Source of the DNA: Chitinimonas_A lacunae
GTDB taxonomy: Bacteria; Pseudomonadota; Gammaproteobacteria; Burkholderiales; Chitinimonadaceae
Length of the DNA stretch: 64,000 nucleotides
Direction of reading: 5' to 3'
Assembly (NCBI RefSeq): GCF_042650885.1
Contig: NZ_JBHSBU010000001.1
Location: 1,922,001-1,986,000, forward strand
The position numbers and the translations under genes were made by a program. The notes beneath the pieces are model-generated. The model was given only the letters and a program-made list of their open reading frames with translations, had not been told where the DNA came from and searched no databases. How positions within the stretch are numbered: position 1 is the stretch's first letter; the number at the start of each line of letters is the position of its first letter. Below, piece after piece: positions 9,395 through 17,443 of the stretch.

Positions 9395-10087
9395 CTAGTC
9401 GCGCTCACCACCGAGGCTCATCAGCAGATGGAGCAGGGAGGTGAAGACATTGTAGATGTCCAGGTAGAGCTGCAACGTGGCCCACACATAGTTGGTTTCG
9501 CCGCCGTTCACGATCTGGCTCACGTCATACAGGATGTAGGCCGAGAAGATCAGCACCGCAATCGCCGAGATCGCCAGCGACAGGGCCGGCAACTGAAGGA
9601 AGATATTGGCGACGGCCGTCAGCATCAGCAGGATCACGCCCACGAACAGGAATTTGCTCATGAACGACAGGTCCTTCTTGATCACGGTAGCGAGCGTCGC
9701 CAGCGTGAAGAAGATCGTCCCTGTGCCGGCCGCAGCCAGCCCGATCAGTTGCGCACCGTTGGAGAACTTGAGAGCGACTTGCAGAATCTGCGACAGCCAC
9801 AGACCCATAAAGCCTGTATAAGCCAGCAGCAGCACCACACCGAGTGGGCTGTGCTTGGTCTTGGAAATCGCATAGAACATCCCGAAGCTGACAACCAGGA
9901 AGACGATCAGTCCGGTCCAGCCACGCATGGCGAACTGCATCGCCGTGCCGGCCCAGGCGCCAAGAGCCGTCGGGATCATCGTCAGTGCCAGCATCAGATA
10001 GGTGTTGCGTAGCACCTTGTTGCGGCTCTCCGCCACATCGCCGCTATAACCCTGGCCATGGGTTGCGGTTTGCCATTGGGGTTGCAT
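9395..10087 (-). CDS. Bax inhibitor-1 (BI-1/YccA) family membrane protein
   Basis: This 230-aa protein has seven hydrophobic helices, beginning with NTYLMLALTMIPTALGAW and ending with the family signature around ILYDVSQIVNGGETNYV and LYLDIYNVFTSLL. BI-1 proteins sit in the inner membrane; the bacterial members (YccA) interact with FtsH and act in membrane proteostasis or ion leak. Start: ATG 10087 (MQPQWQ) with GAGGAGCG upstream. The frame stays open further upstream only because it crosses the tRNA-Ser gene on the opposite strand. Length matches the family. Confidence 0.92.
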   Translation of the reverse strand: MQPQWQTATHGQGYSGDVAESRNKVLRNTYLMLALTMIPTALGAWAGTAMQFAMRGWTGLIVFLVVSFGMFYAISKTKHSPLGVVLLLAYTGFMGLWLSQILQVALKFSNGAQLIGLAAAGTGTIFFTLATLATVIKKDLSFMSKFLFVGVILLMLTAVANIFLQLPALSLAISAIAVLIFSAYILYDVSQIVNGGETNYVWATLQLYLDIYNVFTSLLHLLMSLGGERD

Positions 10088-10249
10088 GGTTCGCTCCTCA
10101 AAGTTGAACGTATTGATACCAGTCGGTAGATTAAGGCAACGGGCAAAAAGTTCAAGCCTCATGTTTGGGCGCCCAAGTATTTTTCCAGCAAGCAATGACA
10201 AGGAACGCTTGCCACATCCCAGGATGTCGGCTATTATTCGCGCCCTTAC

Positions 10250-10340
10250 GGAAAGGTGGATGAGTGGTTTAAGTCGCACGCCTGGAAAGCGTGTATAGGT
10301 TAATAGCCTATCGGGGGTTCGAATCCCCCCCTTTCCGCCA
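10250..10340 (+). tRNA. tRNA-Ser (anticodon GGA)
   Basis: A 91-nt class II tRNA. Acceptor arms GGAAAGG (10250-10256) and CCTTTCC (10330-10336), a discriminator G and an encoded CCA. The anticodon loop has GGA at 10284-10286. A long variable arm (TATAGGTTAATAGCCTAT) and the T-arm GGGGGTTCGAATCCCCC are present. Confidence 0.97.
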
Positions 10341-10349
10341 CTATTCGAG

Positions 10350-10384
10350 AAAAAGCCCTGATTCTTCAGGGCTTTTTCTTTTTG
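10350..10384 (+). terminator. Terminator of the tRNA-Ser gene
   Basis: AAAAAGCCCTGA pairs with TCAGGGCTTTTT around a short loop and is followed by a T-rich run. Confidence 0.9.
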
Positions 10385-10598
10385 TCTTGCCGGGCATGCC
10401 ATCTATAGCTCGCTGTTGATCATGTCCTACGCGCAAGCAAAACACCGCCTAAGCGTAATGCATCTCCTACCCCTAGCTGAAGCAGCTCAGCTCGACTCCC
10501 TGTCTAATCGAAAAAGAATTCTTTGGACCAAGCACCCAACCCGGGTTCTACCCCGTTAGCCTGGACACTTTCGAGTAAGCTCACATCGAGCTGAAGGA

Positions 10599-10868
10599 GT
10601 GTTCACGTCCAAGCGCAAGAAATACAGTACCGAATTCAAGCGGGAAGCCATCGAGCTGGTCCGTCGTTCAGGCGCAAGCTGCCGACAGGTGGCTCTAGAG
10701 ATGGGTATTGCTCTCAACCTGCTTACCCGCTGGATTGGAGAGGCACAACCAGGCACAGAGAAAGCCTTTCCTGGAACGGGGAGCCCGAGGAATGAGGAGC
10801 GTGCCTGCCTCAAACGCGAGTTGGCCAAGTTTTCAGCCCTTTTCAAACCGTCCGTGGAAACGGGGTAG
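10599..10868 (+). pseudogene. IS3-family OrfA remnant
   Basis: The first 50 or so codons encode a typical IS3-family OrfA helix-turn-helix (KKYSTEFKREAIELVRRSG, then CRQVALEMGI). GTG 10599 has GAAGGA upstream. The frame then degrades: the usual ELKRLRREL-type leucine zipper is reduced to CLKRELAKFSALFKP and stops at 89 codons. No OrfB with a DDE domain follows. A transposase-type fragment downstream of a tRNA gene points to a decayed insertion site. Confidence 0.75.
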
Positions 10869-11020
10869 AACCTCAACAGGTACAACGTCCCCCACCACAC
10901 TTCGTAGAGGTCAAGGGTGGGGGCTTGGCCCGTTTTCGAGCTCGCTCCAGTAGCAGCTCTATTCGTTCGAACTGTTCACAGCTTATGTCGCTTCCTTCTT
11001 GCTGGGATTGGACTCCAAAT
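10868..11020 (-). pseudogene. IS5-family transposase N-terminal remnant (frameshifted)
   Basis: Reading the minus strand from about 11020 gives SDISCEQFERIELLLERARK (about 10990-10930). After a frame change near 10920 it gives TLDLYEVWWGTLYLLRF. Together these match the start of IS5-family transposases (SDISREQFEKIRPLLE..., then VDLYEVFxAVLYLL). The match ends abruptly where the IS3 remnant begins, so one element was probably truncated by the other. It is non-functional. Confidence 0.6.
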
Positions 11021-11295
11021 CCCCGTGCTACTCAATTCCGGGGGGACGTCGACGCGGCAACCCCTGGCAGCGCGATATCGGATTGCACCGAGCTGCTCCT
11101 TCCGGTCCATCCCGCTGACGCTCGGCGAGCAGGGCAATCTTCGAGGCGTTCCGGCCGGGCGGAACGGTCCGCCATCGTACCGCCGTCAAGCCCATCCAAA
11201 AATATTCATTTTTTCTAATTTAGACCTGGGATTTTCATCGCTGATGGGCTATTTCTCTGGGTGCAGGTTTTTTCATCACCCAAATGGAGTACGCC
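11021..11295. other. Non-coding remainder of the IS remnant zone
   Basis: I see no supported gene or RNA here. AGGTTTTTTCATC and ATGGAG close to the right end belong to the leader of the binding-protein gene at 11296. Confidence 0.4.
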
Positions 11296-12018
11296 ATGAA
11301 GTATGGCCTGTTGATGCTGCTGCTGGCCTCGTCCGCCTGGGCCGAGACAGTGACGATTGCAGCGGAAGATGATTGGCACCCCTACTGCGGCAAAGTGGGT
11401 ACTGAGGCCAAGGGCATGGCCGTGGACATTGTCCGCGAAGCCTTCAAAGCCGCCGGGGTAGACGTCAGGTTCGAAGTGATGCCCTACGCCCGCTGTATGG
11501 AGCAGGCCAAAAGCGGCAAAGTGACCGGCTGCTTCGATGCAGCACGCAACAGCACGCTGGAGAACGACTACGTCTGGCACAAACCCGCGATGTTCAAGGC
11601 CCGGATCAATATCTATGCGCTCGCCAACTCGACCCAGTCGAATCTCGGCGTCAAGGATCTGGAAGGGAGGGAAGTCGCCGTCACCAATGGCTACGAATAC
11701 GGCGAGGAATTCGATACCAACCCCAGGATCAAGCGCAGCGTCAACAATCAGGATGTTCTGGGCTTTCGCAAGCTGGCGGCCGGCCGAGTTCAGTACGCGG
11801 TGGCATATGAGAAGGTCGCCAATGCCGTGTTCGACAAGCACAAACCCGAATTCGCCGGCAAGTTCAAAGCAGTCGGGATGACGGCCGAGCCAGAGCTGTA
11901 TATCGCCTTTACCAAGGCCAACCCCGACGGCGCCAAATTCGCCGCCAAGTTTGGCCAAGGGCTGGAAGCGATCATGAAAAACGGGAAGTACAAGGAAATC
12001 GAAAACCGCTGGAAGTAG
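11296..12018 (+). CDS. Periplasmic solute-binding protein, family 3 (orphan)
   Basis: This 240-aa protein has a signal peptide (MKYGLLMLLLASSAWA) and the SBP_bac_3 fold seen in amino-acid ABC transporters: TIAAEDDWHPYCG at the first strand, KGMAVDIVREAFKAAG, the conserved MPYARCMEQAKSGKVTG region and a C-terminal KNGKYKEIENRWK. ATG 11296 is preferred to ATG 11284 because GGAG is well spaced and the signal peptide starts there. No permease or ATPase is adjacent. It may act with a distant transporter or a sensor protein. Four further binding proteins of this superfamily occur in the window, all without transporter genes. Confidence 0.88.
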   Translation: MKYGLLMLLLASSAWAETVTIAAEDDWHPYCGKVGTEAKGMAVDIVREAFKAAGVDVRFEVMPYARCMEQAKSGKVTGCFDAARNSTLENDYVWHKPAMFKARINIYALANSTQSNLGVKDLEGREVAVTNGYEYGEEFDTNPRIKRSVNNQDVLGFRKLAAGRVQYAVAYEKVANAVFDKHKPEFAGKFKAVGMTAEPELYIAFTKANPDGAKFAAKFGQGLEAIMKNGKYKEIENRWK

Positions 12019-12032
12019 ATCCTTCCGCCCTC

Positions 12033-12060
12033 CAGGCCCGCTTCGGCGGGCTTTTTATTT
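12033..12060 (+). terminator. Terminator of the binding-protein gene
   Basis: GCCCGC, loop TTCG, GCGGGC is followed by TTTTTATTTT, immediately after the stop at 12018. Confidence 0.88.
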
Positions 12061-12177
12061 TATGTATGTCCGGCAAAGGGTGCGGACACCCAAGCACAAA
12101 GCCCATCTCAAGCATAAATATTTGATTTTTCAAATAAAATTCACGCATAATGCATAAAATTTTCACGAATCTTACTG

Positions 12178-12915
12178 ATGTCCTTCAATACCTCACCTTC
12201 GAATGCCGCTGAATATGCCTGGGAAAAGGATGATGTCTTCGGACGTATCGCCTCACGCTATGACCTGTTGTGCGATATGTTCAGCTGCGGCATCCATCGC
12301 CTGTGGAAGCGACGGGTCGCCCAACGCATCGCCAGCGAACCCTGGAATACCCTGATCGACGGCGCCACCGGCACAGGCGACATCATCCTGCGGCTGTTGC
12401 CCATCCTCTCTGCCCAGGGCCGCACGATGATCGCGGCCGATATCAGCCCCAAGATGCTGGCTATCGCCGAACGGCGGCTCGACCGGTTTGCCGAGACGGT
12501 CAAGCTGTGCCAGCTCGATGCTGAAAACATGTCCTCCATCGCCGACAACAGTGTCGACGCCTATTCCCTCTCCCTGGTTCTCAAGATCTGCGACCGACAA
12601 CGGGTACTGCGGGAAGCCCTGCGTATCCTCAAGCCCGGTGGCCGGCTGATCGTGCTCGAAGCCTCGAATATCCGCATCGGTCTGCTGCACCGCGCCTATC
12701 TGCGCTATATGTCCATTTGCATGCCTGCACTTGGCTGGCTGGCCACCGGTGGTGATGCCTCGGCCTATCGCTATCTGCTGCAAGGCATCCGGGACTTTCC
12801 GACAGCCGAAGCCCTGGCCACTGAAATGACCCAGCTCGGCTTTACCGAGGTGGCATTCGAACGCCTCTCCCTTGGCATCGTCGCCATCCACAGCGCCCGC
12901 AAGCCCGCCGCCTGA
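12178..12915 (+). CDS. UbiE/COQ5-like SAM-dependent methyltransferase
   Basis: This 245-aa class I methyltransferase has the UbiE layout: VFGRIASRYDLLCDMFSCGIHRLWKR at the N-terminus, glycine motif I in IDGATGTGDIILRL, DISPKMLAIAERRL after strand beta-2, LDAENMSSIADNSVDAYSLS at motif II, and LKPGGRLIVLE. True UbiE methylates demethylmenaquinone and a ubiquinone precursor, but key positions differ here (for example LSLVLKICDRQ where UbiE has the FGLRNVTD motif). A paralogue with another small-molecule substrate is likely. It stands alone between a terminator and another binding protein. Confidence 0.82.
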   Translation: MSFNTSPSNAAEYAWEKDDVFGRIASRYDLLCDMFSCGIHRLWKRRVAQRIASEPWNTLIDGATGTGDIILRLLPILSAQGRTMIAADISPKMLAIAERRLDRFAETVKLCQLDAENMSSIADNSVDAYSLSLVLKICDRQRVLREALRILKPGGRLIVLEASNIRIGLLHRAYLRYMSICMPALGWLATGGDASAYRYLLQGIRDFPTAEALATEMTQLGFTEVAFERLSLGIVAIHSARKPAA

Positions 12916-13087
12916 TCCCAGCTTCGGAGCGCGGTACCTCTGAACGCCCGCATCGTTTCGCAGCGCAACGGCCGAGGAGGCCAGCAAGCAGCTTTACCGC
13001 CTCCTCACCTTGCCCTCCCTGTCCTTTCCTTCCCCCAAGACAGGCTTGCTATAGTCAAGTCATCACGTCTTCCCCCATCGGTGCAGG

Positions 13088-13930
13088 ATGTTCCCTGCCC
13101 GCTCAGCCATGCACGCGTCGATCCGCTCGTTTCGTCGTTCTGTCTGGTCAGCCCTGCTGCTTTGGCTCTGCCTCAGCCTTAGCGCCGCTGCCGAGGTCAT
13201 TCATCTACGCCTGCCGACTTTTGAGGACGGCAGGCATCTGTATTTTCAGGAGCTGCTCGATACGGCACTGCGCCAGGCCGGTCATCGGGTTCAGATAGAG
13301 CAGGTCCCCTTGCCTCGGCACAAGCGGCAGTATCTGGCACTGGAGCAAGGGAAGGTCAGCCTGCTATGGCTGCTGCCCAGTCGTGAACGCGATCAGCGTC
13401 ATGCCCGGGTCAATGAACCGCTGACTTTCGGGCTGATCGGTCAGCGTGTGCTGCTGATTCCGCCGGGCAATGCGCCGATCTATGCCAAAGTCCAGACCCT
13501 CGATGATTTTCGCGCCTTGGGCGTGGTGGCGGGCTTGGGGGCAGGTTGGGTGGATACGCGAATCTGGCAGGCCAATCATCTGCCGTTTAACGAGCATCCC
13601 GGTGACTGGACCCAGATTTATCGGCTGGTTGCCTCACGCCAGCGCGGCATCGACTATTTCCCGCGTGGGGCGGTCGAAGTGTTGGGTGAGGCGCACCGTC
13701 ATCCCGAGCTGGAGATCGAGCCGCATCTGCTGCTCGACTATCACACCGACTTCTATTTCTATCTGCACCGCAACCAGGCACCGCTCAAGCCTGTGCTGGA
13801 AGCCGCCCTGGCCCAGGCACGGCGCAGTGGCCTGATGCAGCAGCTGTTCAACAAATATCACCAGGACATCGCCAACCGTTTGCATCTATCGAAGCGTCGG
13901 GTGATCGATCTGACCTTTGCGCCCGATTAG
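13088..13930 (+). CDS. Periplasmic binding-protein-like protein (SBP family 3 superfamily)
   Basis: This 280-aa protein has a signal peptide (cleavage near LSLSAAAE, about residue 36) and a type II periplasmic-binding fold. The LPTFEDGRHLYFQELLDTAL start, the KVQTLDDFRALGVVAGLGAGW hinge region and the DYFPRGAVEVLGEAHR segment closely parallel the protein encoded at 42799-43713 (SRIDLFPRGLSEVFIEYEAN), so the two form a subfamily. No transporter genes are near. ATG 13088 is listed; ATG 13109 (MHASIRS) is an alternative. A ligand cannot be predicted. Confidence 0.82.
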   Translation: MFPARSAMHASIRSFRRSVWSALLLWLCLSLSAAAEVIHLRLPTFEDGRHLYFQELLDTALRQAGHRVQIEQVPLPRHKRQYLALEQGKVSLLWLLPSRERDQRHARVNEPLTFGLIGQRVLLIPPGNAPIYAKVQTLDDFRALGVVAGLGAGWVDTRIWQANHLPFNEHPGDWTQIYRLVASRQRGIDYFPRGAVEVLGEAHRHPELEIEPHLLLDYHTDFYFYLHRNQAPLKPVLEAALAQARRSGLMQQLFNKYHQDIANRLHLSKRRVIDLTFAPD

Positions 13931-13990
13931 TTTTTATTTTTGAATATATACCGCACTAGACAATGCACACTGTTTTCCTGAAATTTTCCA
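13931..13990 (+). repeat. Dispersed intergenic element, copy 3 (TTGCA/TTTCC type)
   Basis: TTTTTATTTTTG (13931-13942), a spacer of about 20 nt, ATGCA at 13963-13967, TTTCC at 13974-13978, then AAATTTTCC. It fills the gap before the ADP-ribosylglycohydrolase gene and starts just after the preceding stop. Confidence 0.7.
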
Positions 13991-14080
13991 TTGAGTATTT
14001 CCATTGTCCAGCTCGGCAAGCCGCCTGTTAAGCTTCGCCCACGGCGTTCTGCCGGATTCCTATTCGATACCCCGACCGTT

Positions 14081-15022
14081 ATGTCCACACCCCCTCTCTT
14101 CCTGCGCGACCGTTTCCAGGGTTGCCTGCTGGGGCTGGCGCTTGGCGATGCGCTAGGCACCAGTGTCGAATTCATGCCGCGCGGCAGTTTCGAACCGTTG
14201 CGTGGACTGCGTGGCGGCGGTCCGTTCGCCTTGCCCATCGGTGCCTGGACCGACGACACCTCGATGGCGCTGTGTCTGGCCCATAGTCTGTTGGAACGGC
14301 AGGGTTTTCATCCGGTTGACCAGATGAATCGCTATGTGAACTGGTGGCGCCACGGTTATCTGAGCAGCACCGGCGAATGTTTCGATATCGGTATGACCAT
14401 CGCCCGGGCGCTGGCCCGTTATGAAGCCGATGGCGAACCGTTTGCTGGCAGCAGCAATCCCAGCAGCGCCGGCAACGGCTGTATCATGCGGCTGGCGCCG
14501 GTTCCGATGTACTACTTCGACCGCCCGGCAGCGCTGATGCGCTACGCCGTCGACAGCGCCCGCACCACCCACGGCGCGGCCGAAGCGCTCGACGCCACGG
14601 GATTGCTGGCAGCCCAGCTCCACCTGGCACTGGCCGGCGCCGACCGCCACGCCGTGGTACGCGACCACGGCTATCAGGCCCACACCCCAGCAGTTGCCGC
14701 ACTTGCCCGTGCCGACTGGATCGAACTGCCCTATGCGGCACTGTCCGGCTCGGGCTATGTGATCGACTCGCTGCAAGCAGCGCTATGGTGCTTTTTCCAT
14801 GGCGAAGACTTCGCGGCAGCCACCCTGGCTGCCGCCAATCTGGGCGACGACGCCGACACCACCGCCGCCGTCTGCGGCCAGTTGGCCGGCGCCCACCACG
14901 GCCGCAGCGGCCTGCCAGCCGACTGGCTTGCCGCGCTGGTAGCGCGCGAGCAGATCGAACGGCTGGCCGATCGCCTGTACGACGAACGCGCCCAACCCGA
15001 GGGCGCAGAGGAAAAACAATGA
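14081..15022 (+). CDS. ADP-ribosylglycohydrolase (DraG/ARH family)
   Basis: The 313-aa product should remove ADP-ribose from proteins or small molecules, using two Mg ions. Key motifs are GLALGDALGTSVEFMPRG at residues about 11-28, WTDDTSMAL near 56 (metal ligands T-D-D), SSAGNGCIMRLAPV in the middle and LGDDADTTAAVCGQLAGA near 257 (C-terminal metal site). The start is ATG 14081; the frame is open upstream but not protein-like. Its stop codon overlaps the next start in an ATGA, so it is translationally coupled to the carboxypeptidase. The cytoplasmic location fits the lack of a signal peptide. Confidence 0.93.
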   Translation: MSTPPLFLRDRFQGCLLGLALGDALGTSVEFMPRGSFEPLRGLRGGGPFALPIGAWTDDTSMALCLAHSLLERQGFHPVDQMNRYVNWWRHGYLSSTGECFDIGMTIARALARYEADGEPFAGSSNPSSAGNGCIMRLAPVPMYYFDRPAALMRYAVDSARTTHGAAEALDATGLLAAQLHLALAGADRHAVVRDHGYQAHTPAVAALARADWIELPYAALSGSGYVIDSLQAALWCFFHGEDFAAATLAAANLGDDADTTAAVCGQLAGAHHGRSGLPADWLAALVAREQIERLADRLYDERAQPEGAEEKQ

Positions 15023-16170
15023 CCCGACTTACCCTGAGCACCGCTTTTGACGCTGGCAGCATCGAGCTGGTCAGCCTGGAAGACCATCGCGACATCCAAC
15101 TGCGTCTCCGGCCTGACAACGCCTCAGAATTCGCACAATGGTTTCATTTCCGCCTGCAAGGCGCAGCAGGTCTACCGCTCACCATGCGTTTCCTGAATGC
15201 CGGACAGTCGGCTTATCCCGAGGGCTGGGTTGACTACCGCGCCGTCGCCAGCTACGACCGGCAACACTGGTTCCGCGTGCCGACCAGCTATGACGGTCAG
15301 GTCATGACGATCCAGTTCACCCCGATGGCGCAAAGCGTTTATTTCGCCTATTTCGAGCCTTATCACTACGAGCGCCATCTCGACCTGATCGGGTTTGCCA
15401 CCGAATCCGACCTGGTCGAAGTCGAACACCTGGGCCTGACGCTCGATGGCCGCGATATGACCCTGCTCAAGATCACCGACCCCGAAGCCGAGCTGCCCAT
15501 CGAGCAGCGCCGCAAGGTCTGGCTGATCGCCCGCCAGCATCCGGGCGAAACCATGGCCGAATGGTTTGTCGAAGGCTTCCTTGAGCGGCTGCTCGACGGC
15601 GACGACAGCCTGTCGCGCTCGCTGCTTGGCCGTTGCGTGTTCTATGTCGTGCCGCATATGAACCCCGACGGCGCCGTGCGCGGCAATCTGCGCACCAACG
15701 CCGCCGGCGCCAACCTCAACCGCGAATGGCAGAACCCAAGCGCCGAGCGCAGTCCCGAAGTGCTGTGGGTGCGCAACAAGATGGAGGAAGTCGGCGTCGA
15801 TCTGTTCCTCGATGCCCATGGCGACGAATCCATCCCCTACAACTTCGTGGCCGGTTGCGAAGGCAATCCCGGCTATACCGACCGTCTCTACGCGCTCGAA
15901 GAAGCCTTCAAGGCCGCCTGGCTGGCCACCACGCCCGATTTCCAGACCGAACAGGGCTATGAGCGCGATGAAGCGGGTCAGGCCAATATGACGCTGGCCA
16001 CCAACTGGGTCGGCCAACGCTTTGACTGCCTTGCCTACACCATCGAGATGCCGTTCAAGGACAACGCCGCCTTCCCCGACCTCGAATACGGCTGGAACGG
16101 CGAACGCAGCCGCAAACTAGGCGCCAGCGTGCTGCAACCGATCTACGCCATGCTGCCGCGGCTGCGTTGA
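15019..16170 (+). CDS. M14-family zinc carboxypeptidase (cytosolic carboxypeptidase-like)
   Basis: This 383-aa protein has an N-terminal beta-sandwich (about 1-125) followed by an M14 peptidase domain. Zinc ligands are H174 and E177 (HPGE) and H267 (LDAHGDE). The substrate Arg/Asn region is NAAGANLNREWQ, and the catalytic Glu is about 343 (YTIEMPFKDN). This is the pattern of bacterial relatives of eukaryotic CCP deglutamylases (M14D). No signal peptide, so cytoplasmic. Start: ATG 15019, overlapping the ADP-ribosylglycohydrolase stop, with GAGGAAA upstream. Its own stop overlaps the next start (TGATG). Coupling to an ADP-ribosylglycohydrolase suggests removal of two kinds of protein modification, which is inference. 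Confidence 0.93.
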   Translation: MTRLTLSTAFDAGSIELVSLEDHRDIQLRLRPDNASEFAQWFHFRLQGAAGLPLTMRFLNAGQSAYPEGWVDYRAVASYDRQHWFRVPTSYDGQVMTIQFTPMAQSVYFAYFEPYHYERHLDLIGFATESDLVEVEHLGLTLDGRDMTLLKITDPEAELPIEQRRKVWLIARQHPGETMAEWFVEGFLERLLDGDDSLSRSLLGRCVFYVVPHMNPDGAVRGNLRTNAAGANLNREWQNPSAERSPEVLWVRNKMEEVGVDLFLDAHGDESIPYNFVAGCEGNPGYTDRLYALEEAFKAAWLATTPDFQTEQGYERDEAGQANMTLATNWVGQRFDCLAYTIEMPFKDNAAFPDLEYGWNGERSRKLGASVLQPIYAMLPRLR

Positions 16171-16886
16171 TGCTGGACGACGAGCGTTTCCGCCCACCGC
16201 TGGCACCGCCCGAGGCGGTGGTGGCGGGAGCGGTGGGCCGGGTCGGCGAGGCGCTGCTCAATGCGCTCGTTGCTTCCGAGCGCTACGGCAAGCTCCATGT
16301 CCTGACCCGACAAACCCTGGTCAGCGCCCATCGGGCCGTCGCCGACTGGTGTGTGGCGGGTCGGCTCGACCATGAAACCCTGACGCTCGCGCCACCGCCG
16401 CCCGTGCAGGACGCCTTTTTGCTGGTCGGCGGCAGCCGGCTCCATTCGGCACGCGACCGGGCGGCCCATATGCTGAACCAGCACGAGGTGGCGCCCCTGG
16501 CCCAGGTATTGGCCTCGGCCGGGGCGCGGCGGCTGTTTCTGGTCTGTCCGGTCGGGCCGCTGACCCAAATGTCGGCCTTCCAGCATTTCTATGCGGCCGA
16601 GGCGATGCCGCAATTGATCCGGCTGCCGTTTCATCAGGTGGCGGTGCTGCTGCCGACCGACTCGGCACCGGCAGTGACCGCGCATGGCTGGCGTCGATTG
16701 CTTCAGATCTACCTGTCCCAGTTCCAGCTATTGCTGCCACGCAGCGGCCAGTCCTTCACCCCCGAGCGCTTTGCCGAAGCAGTGCTGGCCGTGGCGGCCG
16801 AGGAAAAACCCGGCCTCAGCGTCCACGACGCCCGCGCGCTGTGGCACAAGCTTGGCGTCAGCCGGCCGCCCGGCAGTTGGTGGTAG
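16170..16886 (+). CDS. Rossmann-fold NAD(P)-binding protein
   Basis: This 238-aa protein opens with a dinucleotide-binding motif, VVAGAVGRVGEALLNAL, after an acidic leader, and continues with alternating strands and helices as in NmrA/HTATIP2-like short oxidoreductases (LFLVCPVGPLTQMSAFQHFY, LIRLPFHQVAVLLP). The usual YxxxK of classical SDRs is not evident. ATG 16170 overlaps the preceding stop (TGATG), so it is the third coupled gene of the ADP-ribosylglycohydrolase operon. Substrate unknown. Confidence 0.75.
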   Translation: MLDDERFRPPLAPPEAVVAGAVGRVGEALLNALVASERYGKLHVLTRQTLVSAHRAVADWCVAGRLDHETLTLAPPPPVQDAFLLVGGSRLHSARDRAAHMLNQHEVAPLAQVLASAGARRLFLVCPVGPLTQMSAFQHFYAAEAMPQLIRLPFHQVAVLLPTDSAPAVTAHGWRRLLQIYLSQFQLLLPRSGQSFTPERFAEAVLAVAAEEKPGLSVHDARALWHKLGVSRPPGSWW

Positions 16887-16938
16887 CGCCACGGCCGGCC
16901 CGACGTTTTTCATCTGCTGATTTTTCAGGAATCCCACA

Positions 16939-17211
16939 ATGAGCACAGCACGCTATTTCCGTCATACCGATGGCGGCCTCTACCGTTTTATCGCCGACGC
17001 CCGTCACAGCGAGGACCAGAGCGCCGTGGTGGTCTATGAGCATCTGTGGCCGTTCACCCCGGGCGTGTGGGTGCGGCCGGCCCAGGAATTCCACGACCGC
17101 TTCACCCCGATCAGCGAAGCCGAAGTCTTGGCCGCCCAGCAAGGCGACCGGCTGGCGGCGCAGGAGGCCGTCAATCAGGCCAAGGCTGCCCGGCGGGCGG
17201 CGCGGGGTTGA
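16939..17211 (+). CDS. DUF1653-like small protein
   Basis: The 90-aa product carries the DUF1653 pattern: GLYRFIADARHSEDQSAVVV, then YEHLW and GVWVRPAQEF, where family members have a Y-x-V-x-x-x-A-x-H-S-E-T motif and a WVRP block. The C-terminal Ala/Arg-rich helix is an extension. CAGGA precedes the ATG. It lies 52 bp after the Rossmann gene and may share its transcript. Family function is unknown. Confidence 0.8.
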   Translation: MSTARYFRHTDGGLYRFIADARHSEDQSAVVVYEHLWPFTPGVWVRPAQEFHDRFTPISEAEVLAAQQGDRLAAQEAVNQAKAARRAARG

Positions 17212-17241
17212 GGAGGACGATAGAGAAGAGGCATAAATAGT

Positions 17242-17299
17242 GTCTTTTTATTTCTATACATGCCTCTGCCTAGTAGGTACTTTTCCTAAAATTTTCCTT
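17242..17299 (+). repeat. Dispersed intergenic element, copy 4 (degenerate first box, TTTCC second)
   Basis: TTTTTATTTC block, then TAGTA (17271-17275) at the place of TTGCA, TTTCC at 17282-17286 and an AAATTTTCC tail. It lies between convergent genes. Confidence 0.55.
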
Positions 17300-17394
17300 T
17301 TGCAGAAATTCGCACCAAGACCATACAAGGTACCGTTTGCGTCCGTGCCTGCTGCCCTGTCGCCCTCGTGGAACGCGAGCTGAAAAGTCTCGCC

Positions 17395-17431
17395 ACAAAA
17401 AAAGCGGGAGCGGCCGACGCCGCTCCCGCTT
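17395..17431 (-). terminator. Terminator of the IS630-type HTH gene
   Basis: A 13-bp stem, AAGCGGGAGCGGC with GCCGCTCCCGCTT, is preceded on the plus strand by seven A, which is a seven-U tract for minus transcripts. It begins 12 nt after the stop at 17444. Confidence 0.85.
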
Positions 17432-17443
17432 GGCTTTTCCTGC

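Noticed and set aside
10088..10402. N-terminal extension of the BI-1 frame reading GGIRTPDRLL
   Set aside because: This is the familiar translation of the opposite strand of a tRNA-Ser gene; the real start is ATG 10087 with its own ribosome-binding site.
12049..12090. A possible fifteenth element copy (CGGCA-N6-GCGGA after a T-rich run)
   Set aside because: The 11-bp spacing and TGTC-GCAAAGG resemble copy 1, but both boxes are GC-rich and the tail is missing. The T-rich run belongs to a terminator.
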